Source: Knufia peltigerae | Taxonomy: Eukaryota; Ascomycota; Eurotiomycetes; Chaetothyriales; Trichomeriaceae | Direction: 5' to 3' | DNA length: 64,000 nucleotides | NCBI GenBank assembly: GCA_030247855.1 | Contig: JAPDRN010000150.1 | Coordinates: 1-64,000 of the forward strand | Part shown: one piece after another, positions 33,052-42,579 of the stretch | How positions within the stretch are numbered: the first letter of the stretch is position 1 | Layout of the letters: the number at the start of each line of letters is the position of its first letter | The notes under the pieces: model-generated | Database searches by the model: none | The model's input: only the letters and a program-made list of their open reading frames with translations | What the model was told of the DNA's origin: nothing | Translations under genes and position numbers: made by a program

Positions 33052-34933
33052 ATGGCCAGCAACATCATCGGAAACAGAAACAGTACCCCCGAGGCATCCA
33101 AGACATCTCTTCGACCTCCAACCTCGAGAACAATCGGCTCGAGCAGCGCTCACAATCAACCTGTCAGATCCTCCGCAGACATGTCATTTACGTCCCCGCT
33201 CTCAGCGCGTTCTATCCGTCCTGCTTCTGAAGTGCTCTACAATCAACAATCACAACAAGGCGGTTTGGACGATTCGAGCAGGTTGGGTGAACAATGGATT
33301 CAGGATATTGAACAATATGAGACCATGCTCGAGGAGATGGCCGCAGCTACCCTGGATCAGGATTTCAAGGACGAACTAAGCGCAATTGAACAATGGTTTC
33401 GAGTCTTGAGTGAGGCTGAGCGTACGGCTGCGACCTATGCTCTGATCCAGCAGACAACTCAAATGCAGCAGCGCTTCTTTGCTCAGGTTCTGAACCAGAT
33501 GTCAAAGAGTCATCCCATCTCAGGTGTCTTGTCTCCTGCAAATTTCGGCGAGAAAGACCCCATGTCCAGCCGGCTAAGCGATGCCATGTCCAAGTTGAAC
33601 GTTGACGACAGACGGACATCCATGGGCCGCCCACCAGTCTCACCTGCTGGCAATAAGCGGAACTCGGGTCTGGATCAGTCGACGATCCATGCCATGTTTC
33701 CCGACGCTGTCGCTGCCATCCAGCAGCAAAAGGCTGAATATGCACAGCAGACAGGAAATCCTCCCCCTTCCAACAGGAACAGTATTGTTATAGGAGATAG
33801 GACCTCGCTGGTTGCGCCCACCATATCTGCTCCCAGAGAGAATAAGACTGAAGCGTTGAGCTGGCGTCAAGGAGGAGATTCTCAACAGCCTCCCATTTCT
33901 CGACCAAAGTCTTCTTCCGGCCATCACTCGCAAATGCCGATGGGACAATTTAGCCAGCCCCCTGCATCTGCCTCCCTGCGTTCTCCACGTCCTCTGGGCG
34001 CCCCCGCTGGTAATATCCAAAGTACTACTCTGACTGCCCCAGAGCCGACTGAAATGCCAATGCTATCGCCCTACAACGTCGGTAATCAAAGCTGGGCCTC
34101 GATGACTAATACTCCAATGGTTCCCAACTTCAATCAAACTAACACCCACAATGACATGGTTGCCAATGCTACTGCCATGAAGCTTGCTGCTTTGTCCACG
34201 GTCACGAACCGCATTGCCCTTGATGACGCAAAGAAGTTCCGGCGAGCTCGATCGAACGAACCTTCACCACAAAGTCATCCGCCCCTAACTCCTGGTCTTC
34301 AATCTAGTGGCATACCTGGAATCAATACGATCATGGTTAACGACCAAGGTCAGATCCTGAATGCTCAACAAGTTGCCGCCATTCAGGCACAACAAATTGC
34401 GGCGAATCAGGGTCGTCGTTCGCGACCAAATTCTCCAGGCATCCCCTTGCAAACCCCTATGGGGCAGAGCTTTGCTTCCCCTCAGCATAACGGTTTCTTG
34501 GCCGCGTATGATGGAAATCCAATCATGATGGGTGGCGGCATGCCTGGTCTCATTCCCACCATAGGTTCGTTTGGCGGAGGAGAAGGTTATCTCTCAGATC
34601 ATTCGGAGATAGCCCGCGGGCGCTCTCCTCGTGGACGTCGTGGAAGCTCGAAGCCTCCCGAGGATCCTACCGACCCCGGCTTGCTCCAAGACATCCCATC
34701 TTGGCTCAGATCGTTACGCCTTCACAAATATACGGACAATTTGAAGGACCTCAAGTGGCAGGAATTGATCGAACTAGATGACAAGGGATTAGAGGCTCGC
34801 GGGGTCAATGCTCTCGGTGCGCGAAATAAAATGCTCAAGGTATGCTATGCCGCCCTCCTGGCCGAATCCCTTTTCTAACTTTCCACAGGTTTTCGAACAA
34901 GTCAAGGAGGCACAATCCGAGGGCAAGCTTTAG
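33052..34933 (+). CDS. VTS1: SAM-domain RNA-binding protein Vts1 (Smaug family)
   Basis: Two exons (33052-34839, 34889-34933) with a 49-nt intron; 610 residues. The C-terminal SAM domain (about 530-605) reads LLQDIPSWLRSLRLHKYTDNLKDLKWQELIELDDKGLEARGV then NALGARNKMLKVFEQVKEA; the last 14 residues lie in exon 2. The N-terminal part has a conserved helical segment (QWIQDIEQYETMLEEMAAATLDQDFKDELSAIEQWFRVLSEAERTA, at about 80-130), then a long Ser/Pro/Gln-rich region. Vts1 binds hairpins with a CNGG-type loop and recruits the Ccr4-Not deadenylase to degrade mRNA. Without the small last exon the SAM helix 5 would be truncated, so splicing is well supported. The ATG at 33052 is chosen because the conserved region follows it. 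Confidence 0.93.
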
Positions 34934-35722
34934 AGAGGCATATGCTTGACGTCTGACCCTTTTCTTGATAGCCAATACCCCAAGTTCAAGCGTTTCGGCA
35001 ATTTGTTGACGATCTGAAGCGAGTACGGAGCTGGGACTTCGTTTTAAGTGACGGCCGAAATATCCTGATCTTCAACCCCGTGCTGAGTTTCTGGCACGCA
35101 TGCTGAGCTAATCAAATCCCCATCATCCAAAAATGAGCAATCAACTTGTAAGCTTTTCACCACGACTTTGAACACCAACATCTCCGCTAATTGTCAAGTC
35201 CGCCGGGCGACACTTGTTCTTCTTCACGACCTGGACGTTTTATATAGCGTGACGAGATAACCCACATACGATTTTTCTATGTGAATCAAAAGAACACTTG
35301 ACTTTGATTTTTTTGGATTGTAAAACAAACTTGGTTTTCGTGATATGCGTGCACAAACGAAGTACAGATAAGCATCATAATATACTTGGTATCCTTGGTT
35401 GAGAGCGGGTTGCTGTTCTCGACAATCTTATTAGGTATGTTAGGGCTGATCTCCCAGCCTTGTCGTTAGCACTGGTGGACCTGCCAAGAGGTTTCGCTGG
35501 GGATCCTCCTTTGCAACCTCATCCGACAACCTGCTTCTTTACAGTCAGGCTGCGCTGCATTCTCTACAACGTATCCGTACTCCGTACCTCATTGATTTTC
35601 TGAGAGTTTCAAGCTTCGACAAGTCTCCAGAGAAAGGCTCCAGAGAAAAACTCCCCGTCAGAACTCCCCGCCGCACTCACCCAAGAGTGACTATTTTCCT
35701 TTGCACATCTCCCACCACCACC
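34934..35722. other. Intergenic, no gene seen
   Basis: VTS1 3' flank and EMC6 promoter. One TACTCCGTA word at 35578-35586. No credible frame. Confidence 0.5.
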
Positions 35723-36198
35723 ATGGCGCCATCACCGCATGAGCTGTCGTTTTTACTGGACCCTCTTGTCCCAGAATCACTCACCCACAATACAAGGGTA
35801 CATTACTACACCACCACACCCCCACACTTCGTACAGAGGTTGAACTAACAGTGAATGTTGTTATTGTTCTCTAGACACTATCTAACATCCGGTCGATCTC
35901 TGGCCTCTTACTCGGCATCGCCGCTGGCATTCTCGGTCTCGAATCGCTCCAGGGTTTCGGGTTCTATCTCGCCGCGAACATGATCCTTTCCGCTCTCGTT
36001 TATTCCTTGCTTGCGGGGGCGACACCACAAAAATATTTCGCTGGCACTTCGGGCACGAGAGGGTTGAATGAGAATGGAAAAGGAAGGAACCAAGGCAGTG
36101 GTGCGTGGAGGGAGATATGGCTCGGTGGAGGGCTGTTTACGGACGCCCTCAGTGGGTTCGTGCTGGGATGGGCCGGTGTTGGAGGTGTGATACGATGA
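35723..36198 (+). CDS. EMC6: ER membrane protein complex subunit 6 (EMC6)
   Basis: Two exons (35723-35797, 35875-36198), 77-nt intron, 132 residues. The N-terminus (SFLLDPLVPESLTHNTR) is followed by TLSNIRSISGLLLGIAAGILGLESLQGFGFYLAANMILSALVYSLL, two closely spaced membrane segments, and by a third hydrophobic stretch near the end (LGGGLFTDALSGFVLGWAGVGGVIR). This is the fungal EMC6 layout, including the FTDALSGFVLGW signature. The EMC inserts tail-anchored and multi-pass proteins into the ER membrane. Splice sites GTACAT and TTCTCTAG keep the frame and restore the NTRTLSNIRS junction. Assignment is firm. Confidence 0.93.
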
Positions 36199-36936
36199 GA
36201 AGGTGTTGATTGGGAGAAGTAATTGGTCACGCACTTGACGCTGAGGCTGTCGGTTTGGCATGGTCCAGAATGCAATTCACTCGTATCCATCCGGCAGCGT
36301 CCTCGAGGCTGGCCACTGAGAGCACCTGATTTTGGGTTGTGTATGCTTGCCATTCATCCAGACAATGATAAGGTCAGTGCAAGAAGACCCTCCATGGAAC
36401 GGATATTAGTCGACGCCGACACTCTTGGTCGCTCAACACGACTGCGTGGTGAATGGTGCACAAGGCTCATATGCTGGTATTGGAAGTCAGCACATCACAG
36501 AAGCTATTATTTTCGCCTGGAGGCAATGAAACTAGACGTTGTTGCAAGTCCTCAGATTCGGAGTCTTCGCTACCATCTGGTCAACGGTGCAATGGCCCTT
36601 CGAGACAGAACACTTTCCGCCCCCTTCACGGAACGAAAAGACGTGCTCTAAGCCTGGTCCTTGCATCAGTGGCAGCACTGCATTGGACAACATTGGCATC
36701 CCCGGTCCTGGATGCCAAACTTCCCCTTTTTTACGAGTCCTCTGCTGTGATTCCTTTGACTGTTCCTCAACGCCTCTGCCTTCCTGAATGGGTCTGAAAT
36801 GGAGGTCATGGTCATGGCCACAATTGTTTTCGGCGATCAGATTGATGTTCGACTGGGGCAATGTAGGTCGTCCTCTCGGGGTATTGGAAGTAGGGTGATG
36901 CTTCAAGGTCGAACGAGCGTGAGAGTCAAAACAGAG
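36199..36936. other. Intergenic, no confident gene
   Basis: Sequence between EMC6 and a doubtful small reading frame. Several overlapping frames of about 115-140 codons exist on both strands and show no domain; none is supported. Confidence 0.45.
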
Positions 36937-37140
36937 CTATGCCATTCGAGGGCTGTCGTGCAATTGGCCTGATGAGCTTGTCAAAACATTGTCGGTCTGC
37001 GAACGCCGACAACCAAGAGACATACGAATGAAGGTACGCATCTCTCGAGATGCATACCATGTTTGACCTATGGCCAGGACGATGGCAAGAGCCAAACCAA
37101 CAATAGCGAGGACCTCATCTGCCGACATCGAAGGATGCAT
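36937..37140 (-). CDS. Possible small single-pass membrane protein
   Basis: A 67-residue frame from the ATG at 37140. Residues 8-27 (DEVLAIVGLALAIVLAIGQT) form a convincing hydrophobic helix, then WYASREMRTFIR gives a basic stop-transfer edge. The tail is short and polar. The pattern resembles the N-termini of the genes at 6476 and 9316, but the frame is short and no family is recognised. It may also be the first exon of a longer gene whose further exons I could not find. It ends about 180 bp from the large inverted repeat. Low confidence that it is expressed. Confidence 0.3.
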   Translation of the reverse strand: MHPSMSADEVLAIVGLALAIVLAIGQTWYASREMRTFIRMSLGCRRSQTDNVLTSSSGQLHDSPRMA

Positions 37141-37322
37141 TGGTAGCAATTGTAATCGAGGTGCTCGAGTGAAGGAATTGAAGCAAGTATAGTATGATTA
37201 TTGATCCAGATATGAGATAAAGTAGGCTAGGCAACAAATGCTGCAAAGTTTTGGTGTGAGGATTAATATGTCGCAATGACTTCTCTGGAATCAAAAGGCA
37301 AGACGGCATTTATATATACATA

Positions 37323-37437
37323 CGACATTTGTGACCCCGTAACGAACATCTGCACTGAATCTGACCCCCAAGTGTGGCCAGGTACCACTTGGGGGTCAGA
37401 TTCAGTGCAGATGTTCGTTACGGGGTCACAAATGTCG
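37323..37437. repeat. Perfect 52-bp inverted repeat with 11-nt loop
   Basis: Left arm 37323-37374 and right arm 37386-37437 are exact reverse complements over all 52 positions; the 11-nt spacer is 37375-37385. The DNA could extrude a cruciform and any transcript would form a long hairpin. It lies in non-coding sequence at the edge of the catabolic cluster. Because it is palindromic, both strands show nearly the same short reading frame, which is an artefact. No target-site duplication or transposase was seen. Confidence 0.95.
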
Positions 37438-37558
37438 GGTATATTTGGCCAACCAGACGGCTTGCAGATGTTCAAGATTCACCGTCTCTTATACATAGCC
37501 TCTCATTAACAAGGCGCTAATCACTAAATCGTATCGGTCGTGAATCTTGGCCAAATAC

Positions 37559-37668
37559 AGAGTATACCCAACATTGTGATTTTATAGCATGCATGAAGGG
37601 CCCCCAGCTAGTTAAGGTCAGTATGTACACACATGCGTGGTGCAAAATCACAACGTTGGGCATACTCC
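37559..37668. repeat. Imperfect 37-bp inverted repeat
   Basis: Arms 37559-37595 and 37632-37668 match at 30 of 37 positions when one is reverse-complemented, with a 36-nt spacer. Six of the seven differences are transitions. A GGTATA...TTTGGCCAA sequence flanks both this repeat and the perfect hairpin in opposite orientation, so the two may be parts of one decayed element. Confidence 0.75.
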
Positions 37669-38096
37669 TTATTTGAGAAGATTCGTTTCTCATCATCGAT
37701 CTGTAACTAAAAAAAAAGCCATCAACACCTGTTTGGTTGTTCCAAAGAAAAAAAAGGGCAAAAACAATCAACAATTAGGATTCGCTGCTCGTCACCGACG
37801 CAACTACTAACTAATCGGCTTGTGGCTTAAGTACGGCTGAGCGAACGGGAAGCCCTGTTTTCCACAACCTGTGGTCGATTGCGAAGGCCAATCTGCGCAG
37901 ACTATTGATAAAGCTAGAAAATTCCCGAAGTACGTCAAGGAACACAAAATCAATATACGATTATTCGGCCTTACTAGCTTCCACATGCCGCATCCTCTGT
38001 CCCCTTCAAATGGTGTTCTCCTGAGAGCTATCCTCGCTATACTTATGAATTGACAGAGCACAGAATGTGCTTTAGAGGCTTTTCATCCATCCCTGT
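37669..38096. other. Intergenic, no gene seen
   Basis: AT-rich 3' flank of the first cluster gene; no frame supported. Confidence 0.5.
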
Positions 38097-39429
38097 TCAT
38101 AAATCGTTCCAGGATAAAACAGGCTTGACAACACGCCCAGCCTTGAGATCCGTAATGGCCTGATCCAGCTGTGTTGCCGGGTAGATTTTCATCAGTTTTT
38201 CCACTGGAAGCTGTCCTTGTTGGTGGAGCTGGATCAGGCGAGGTAGCGATTCCTGTGGGTTGGAATATCCGGCAATGACCCCCACGATCTTCTTACACGA
38301 CAGCAGCAGATCCAGCGGGTCGAGGGAAAGATGATGTTCCGGACGGGGAACCCCTACCAGCGCCATGGTGCCGCCGTGACTGAGAGCGGCGACACCCCGT
38401 TCGATGACTGTCGTGACACCGGTGGTCTCTAGTATCTGGTCGACGCCCTCGGGTAGGATATCGCGGATGGCGGTGGCAATGTCCGAGATCGAAGACGAAG
38501 ACGAGTCAATGGTATGCGTGGCCCCGACCTCTTTAGCCAGTTCGAGTTTGGCCGTTACGACGTCTATCGCGATGATGCGCCTCACACCCAGCGCTCTTGC
38601 AGCCATGATGGCCGCCAAACCGACAGCGCCCGCACCCGCGACAGCCAGAGAAGTGCCTTCCCGTGGCTGTAATACATCCAACACTGTCGATGCACCTGTG
38701 TTGTAGCCACAGCCCAATGGTGCCAGTGCAGCCATGGTATTCGGTTCCAAGTCGCCGTCATGCGCAATAACTGATTGTTCCCGGACGATCGACAGTCTGG
38801 AGAAGGAAGACTGGCCGAAGAACTGAGCTCTCACTGACTCTCCGGTGGCCGCCAGTCGAGCGGGACTACTGCCATCTCCAAGAAGTCGACCGCCTGTGAA
38901 ATTGACGGGCGTCATCTCTGGGCATGACCCGAGCTGACCCTCGTGGCAGAACCGGCAATGGCGACAGGTGTTGAATGACAAGAACACAGGTCGACCAATC
39001 CTCAAGCGTGGGTTTAGGACACTGCATCCCACCCTTCGAACGATTCCGCAGCCTTCGTGTCCCAAGATGATGGGATATGTTGCCCCCGGCATCACGCCAT
39101 GCTGAACTAAAAGATCCTGAGCGGAAATGCCTATCAGCAACAGAATATAAGAAACAAGTCACGATGAGCCAGACACTCACCGTATGACAAACGCCGGAAT
39201 ACATCACTTCTACCAACACCTCGTTATCCCGGACTTCGTCCAAAATGATCTGAGTTAGTTTGAATGGGGCTCCGCGAGTTCCCACCACCAATGCCTGAGT
39301 GGGAATGTTACGGAGTGGAAGAGAGTCTTGATTGTCCTGGTGACCGTTCTCTGCTGCCATGGTCACTACCGGTGGGTTTCTCTCTCTCGACCGTGCGAGT
39401 TTTGGGGTTGTCTCAATAGCCTCTGGCAT
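38097..39429 (-). CDS. Aryl-alcohol dehydrogenase, zinc-type (cluster gene 1)
   Basis: Two exons (39429-39181, 39116-38097), 64-nt intron, 422 residues. The splice choice restores SGVCHT|DLLVQHGVMPG, the conserved catalytic-zinc start; a nearer acceptor would insert non-family residues. Further marks are GHEGCG (zinc ligand His/Glu), four structural-zinc cysteines in TCRHCRFCHEGQLGSC, FFGQSSF (typical of benzyl/aryl-alcohol dehydrogenases) and the NAD loop AGAGAVGLAAIMAA. It would interconvert an aromatic alcohol and its aldehyde with NAD in the cytosol. The first 45 residues precede the fold and are of uncertain use; an internal Met (MAAENG) is an alternative start. It is a paralogue of the dehydrogenase at 54434. 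A CGG-N9-CCG site lies 221 bp upstream. Confidence 0.9.
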
Positions 39430-40083
39430 GTGAGTTTGGCGGAAAGCTTCAGATGCTTGTCACAGGATCTGTACTTATTGCGTTCGCGGTCCTTGACCAA
39501 AATCCTTCTGCCCTATACTCCTTTCGCTCTACGGACACTAGTACGCAATTTGCTTTTGGAAAGAAAGATTCCATATAATGAGTTATCGGTAGTATCTGGA
39601 CTTAACATTTAATTGCGGTGAGTTGGTCCGTTGTGACGCGCTTGTCCTTCGGAGGCACGTCCCGCGCGAGTTCTCTTCATTCGTTGCACCTTTGTGTTTC
39701 TCCCGAATCGGCCGGCAGTCTGTTGTTGCTAAGCAAGCCAGAAACCATCTGAGACGACCAATTGCTCAGTCCCTGTCTAATTCCCAGAAATAGCGAACGA
39801 ATGTAAACAGGCCAGACACATACACGCTGGCCGGGCTTCCTAGAATACCAATCTTCATGCTCTAACCGGCCAAGGAAAAGCTTACTAGTCTATGACATCC
39901 ATTCGATCTACAATAACTCGATAGATCCTGGCCGCATTCTGTGTGATCCGTGCCGAGAGTGGGCAGAAAGGTCTATCCGATCCTAGCCTTGCAATAGCAA
40001 AGGAGCCACATCAGATACGAGTATCACAACCATCTTTCCCCCAGTACCACACCTCTGTATTCAATCTCACCCCTCGCGATCAA
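39430..40083. promoter_or_regulatory. Promoter of cluster alcohol dehydrogenase 1
   Basis: 654 bp between the dehydrogenase start and the 3' end of the MFS gene. It holds one CGG-N9-CCG site; no other gene seen. Confidence 0.5.
39650..39664. promoter_or_regulatory. CGG-N9-CCG site (ADH1 promoter)
   Basis: Reads CGGAGGCACGTCCCG, 221 bp before the dehydrogenase start. Left half and centre match the cluster consensus; the right half has GTC in place of CCT. Confidence 0.55.
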
Positions 40084-42224
40084 TCAGAAGTCGTGGACTT
40101 TAGAGCTCCTCGTCCAGCGTCTGCATCTCTTCCCGAAGAACCAAAATACCACGATACCAAGGAGAGGAATTCCGATGGTCAAAGCCATCAGCATCATGAC
40201 TGGCGGAATATAGCCACTTCGGATTGCCCAGTCATTGATGTAGTATGTCATTCCGTACTGGAGAGACGCAGCGTTAGTTCAGACGTTTGGTGCGAGAGGG
40301 GAGGGGGCCCCGGGCCCTACCGCGAACGTATTCTTGAGAACGGTTGCTACAACCATGATCTCACCAGCAACGGGCTTGTATGAGTCCACTGCATACTGAG
40401 GATCCGAAGTATCAGCACCAAATGTCACCTATAGAGTGTTATCTGGGTACTTACAGTAATGCCAATGGTGGGAATAGCCATGACCATTGTACCGGAAAAG
40501 CCGAAGCCAACGATGACGATAACCTCCCAAGGCCATTTGTGCTGGAATCCCAGGGCAGAAACCTGAAAGTTGTCAAAATGTTAGAAGGGACATCCATGGT
40601 GATGCATGGCAGTGTGTATACATACAGTCATTCCGATCAGGCCAATGAGGACAAAAGGTAAAAGAGAAAGCAATCTCATCTCCGGCTCTCGAACGCCACG
40701 ATTTCTCTTGGTCAATACCATCGAAGTCCAGTCGGAGAGTGGACCGGCCGTGAACAGGCCGAAAATGCCTCCTCCCATGAGGGCGAAATTTGTGTACCCC
40801 ACCGACGAAGGGGCAAAATCGAAAGGGGGTCCCGAGAAGGCAGGGCTCTCCAGTAAATTGAGCACCAGCAGCGCACATGCAGGGAACGCCGTGCAGCAAG
40901 CTGCGAAGATGACAATGGGGAAAGTGGCAATGTAAAACGGAACGGCTACGTCCCGGGGGAGTCTCTGTAAGCCGATTTTATCAATCTCGAACCAGACATT
41001 CCACCGCTGATTGTTGCTGGGAGAGCCTTTCCCAAAGAATGGGCTTACACGCGGTTGTGCTTGTTCGATGGCTGTGGCGGTGGCTGGGGAGGCAGACGGT
41101 AGTTGGACCTCTTGAAATTCGTTAAAATGGCCGATCTCTGTCTTCACCGCACCAGTGGGAGATGGTTCTATGATATCTGTGGCCCGGGCTAGATCAAGTA
41201 GCGCATTGTCCCGGTGATATTTGGTCTCGGGGAAGAAAAGAACCAGCATGACAAAGCTGGTCTACATCAAGGTCACCAGCTTAGGTCAATATCGCTGCTT
41301 GACAGGACGAGGTAGAAGATAACTTACACATTGCATGATTGTGGTCAGCCAGAAGAACCACCGCCAAGTTGCATATTCGGCCAATGTACCCGCTATAACT
41401 GGCCCGAGCCAGGCACCGGTGAAGAAGGCCCAACTGGGAGTCGAATTCTCAGCAGCCGCGACTTGACCAAGGAGCTTCCAAGCCAAAAGGAAGGGCGACT
41501 CACAAATAGACACCCATCCATCTCCCTCTTTCATGGAGGAAGACCAGATCAGCGATGACCAAAGGCATCAGACTCTCGCTGGTGGCGGCTCCGATGCCGA
41601 TCAGTGCCCGGCCTCCCAACATTGACTTGTATGACTGTGCCAGTGCCTCCCAGATGTTGGCTGCGATGCAGATGAGACTACAAGCTAGTGCGGTAGGACG
41701 ACGGCCAAGCACATTGGCGCAGGGTATGATTGCGAAGTTGGCATATCCAAGAGCTAGGATGCAGACTCCGGTCTAGATGGAGGAACAGGTCAGCGGGGGA
41801 TTTCTTGAGGGCAGCACATGCGAAGGAACTCACCAATAACGCGACTTTTGTGATGTTGACGTTGAATTCTGCCATCAGAACCGGAGTCATGGGCGAGATG
41901 GAGAGTGAAGTGAAATTTCCCAAAAACATGTACGCTGCTGTATTGGCCAGGATGGTCCTTTTCCAAGCAGGACTCCAGTTCTGGAACGAAACAAATAAGC
42001 ATGTTCCTGTTGGTAGACTTCGGAAGGGTTCATCCTACCAAAGGATCGTGAAGATCATCATGCGGTTGGGGTACCAACACCACATTCTCCTTGCCACCAT
42101 GGACAAAATGTGCCCCTTCGAAGTCGGCCAAGACTTCAGTGCCTGGGACGATGTCTACGTGAAGACGATTCGACACCTCCTGAACGACGTCCCCATGGCT
42201 GGCAGCATTGCCATTGGAAAACAT
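40084..42224 (-). CDS. MFS transporter, DHA1-like (cluster gene 2)
   Basis: Eight exons: 42224-42039, 41980-41834, 41772-41504, 41433-41328, 41261-40626, 40562-40455, 40395-40321 and 40257-40084; seven introns of 58-66 nt; 566 residues. The loop after helix 2 reads NVLGRRPTALACS, a variant of the MFS G-x-L-x-D-R-x-G-R-R/K signature. A large central loop with Pro/Ser/Thr separates the two six-helix halves. The C-terminal half has the fungal signature YAVDSYKPVAGEIMVVATVLKNTFAYGMTYYINDWAI, which fixes the last splice junctions. It is probably a proton-coupled carrier of an aromatic compound across the plasma membrane. It shares a 355-bp divergent promoter containing a CGG-N9-CCG site with the aldehyde dehydrogenase. 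Direction of transport is not determinable. Confidence 0.88.
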
Positions 42225-42579
42225 GTTGCAAAAGGTAATATCTTGCAATACTGTGGCTGTGGAGTCCACAATGCTTCGAACAATGGCAGTTCCTTCTGAT
42301 CTTCTCCGAATGCCTGGTGATAGGGCTGGCGAGGGATGGAGTTTCCCTTATAGAAGGACTAGAGAACCCTGGGAATCATGCGGAGAATCGTGTAGAGGCT
42401 TCACCACTCCAGGCCCGTTGTTCCAATCACAGCGGAGGGCAGCGCCGAAGAAGCGGAGCGCCCAAGCCGAGTCGGTCCTCTAAGACAGGGTAGGAATTCG
42501 TTCTTGAGAGGTCGAAGTTCGAAGAGGTAGTCTTCTCAATATCGACTCATCATCACTTGTCTAGATATTGTCCCTCAAT
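42225..42579. promoter_or_regulatory. Divergent MFS/aldehyde dehydrogenase promoter
   Basis: 355 bp between divergent starts; rich in CGGAG/CTCCG half-sites (42303, 42381, 42433, 42454). No frame of its own. Confidence 0.6.
42433..42447. promoter_or_regulatory. CGG-N9-CCG site (MFS/ALDH promoter)
   Basis: Reads CGGAGGGCAGCGCCG; 133 bp from the aldehyde dehydrogenase start and 209 bp from the transporter start. Confidence 0.55.

Noticed and set aside
37263..37509. Two overlapping frames on opposite strands with near-identical peptides
   Set aside because: They arise only because the 52-bp inverted repeat reads the same on both strands; no domain, no independent support.
39141..39180. Shorter intron for the first alcohol dehydrogenase ending at CTGATAG
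   Set aside because: It shifts the frame after CHT or needs a weaker donor; the acceptor at CCGCTCAG gives CHTDLLVQHG, as in the family.
40429..40454. A 26-nt GT-AG intron in the first cluster MFS gene
   Set aside because: Too short for a fungal intron. Using the later acceptor gives a 59-nt intron and restores the conserved YAVDSYKPVAGE sequence.
42454..42469. A further CGG...CCG pair in the MFS/ALDH promoter
   Set aside because: Spacing is ten rather than nine bases, so it was not counted as an operator site.
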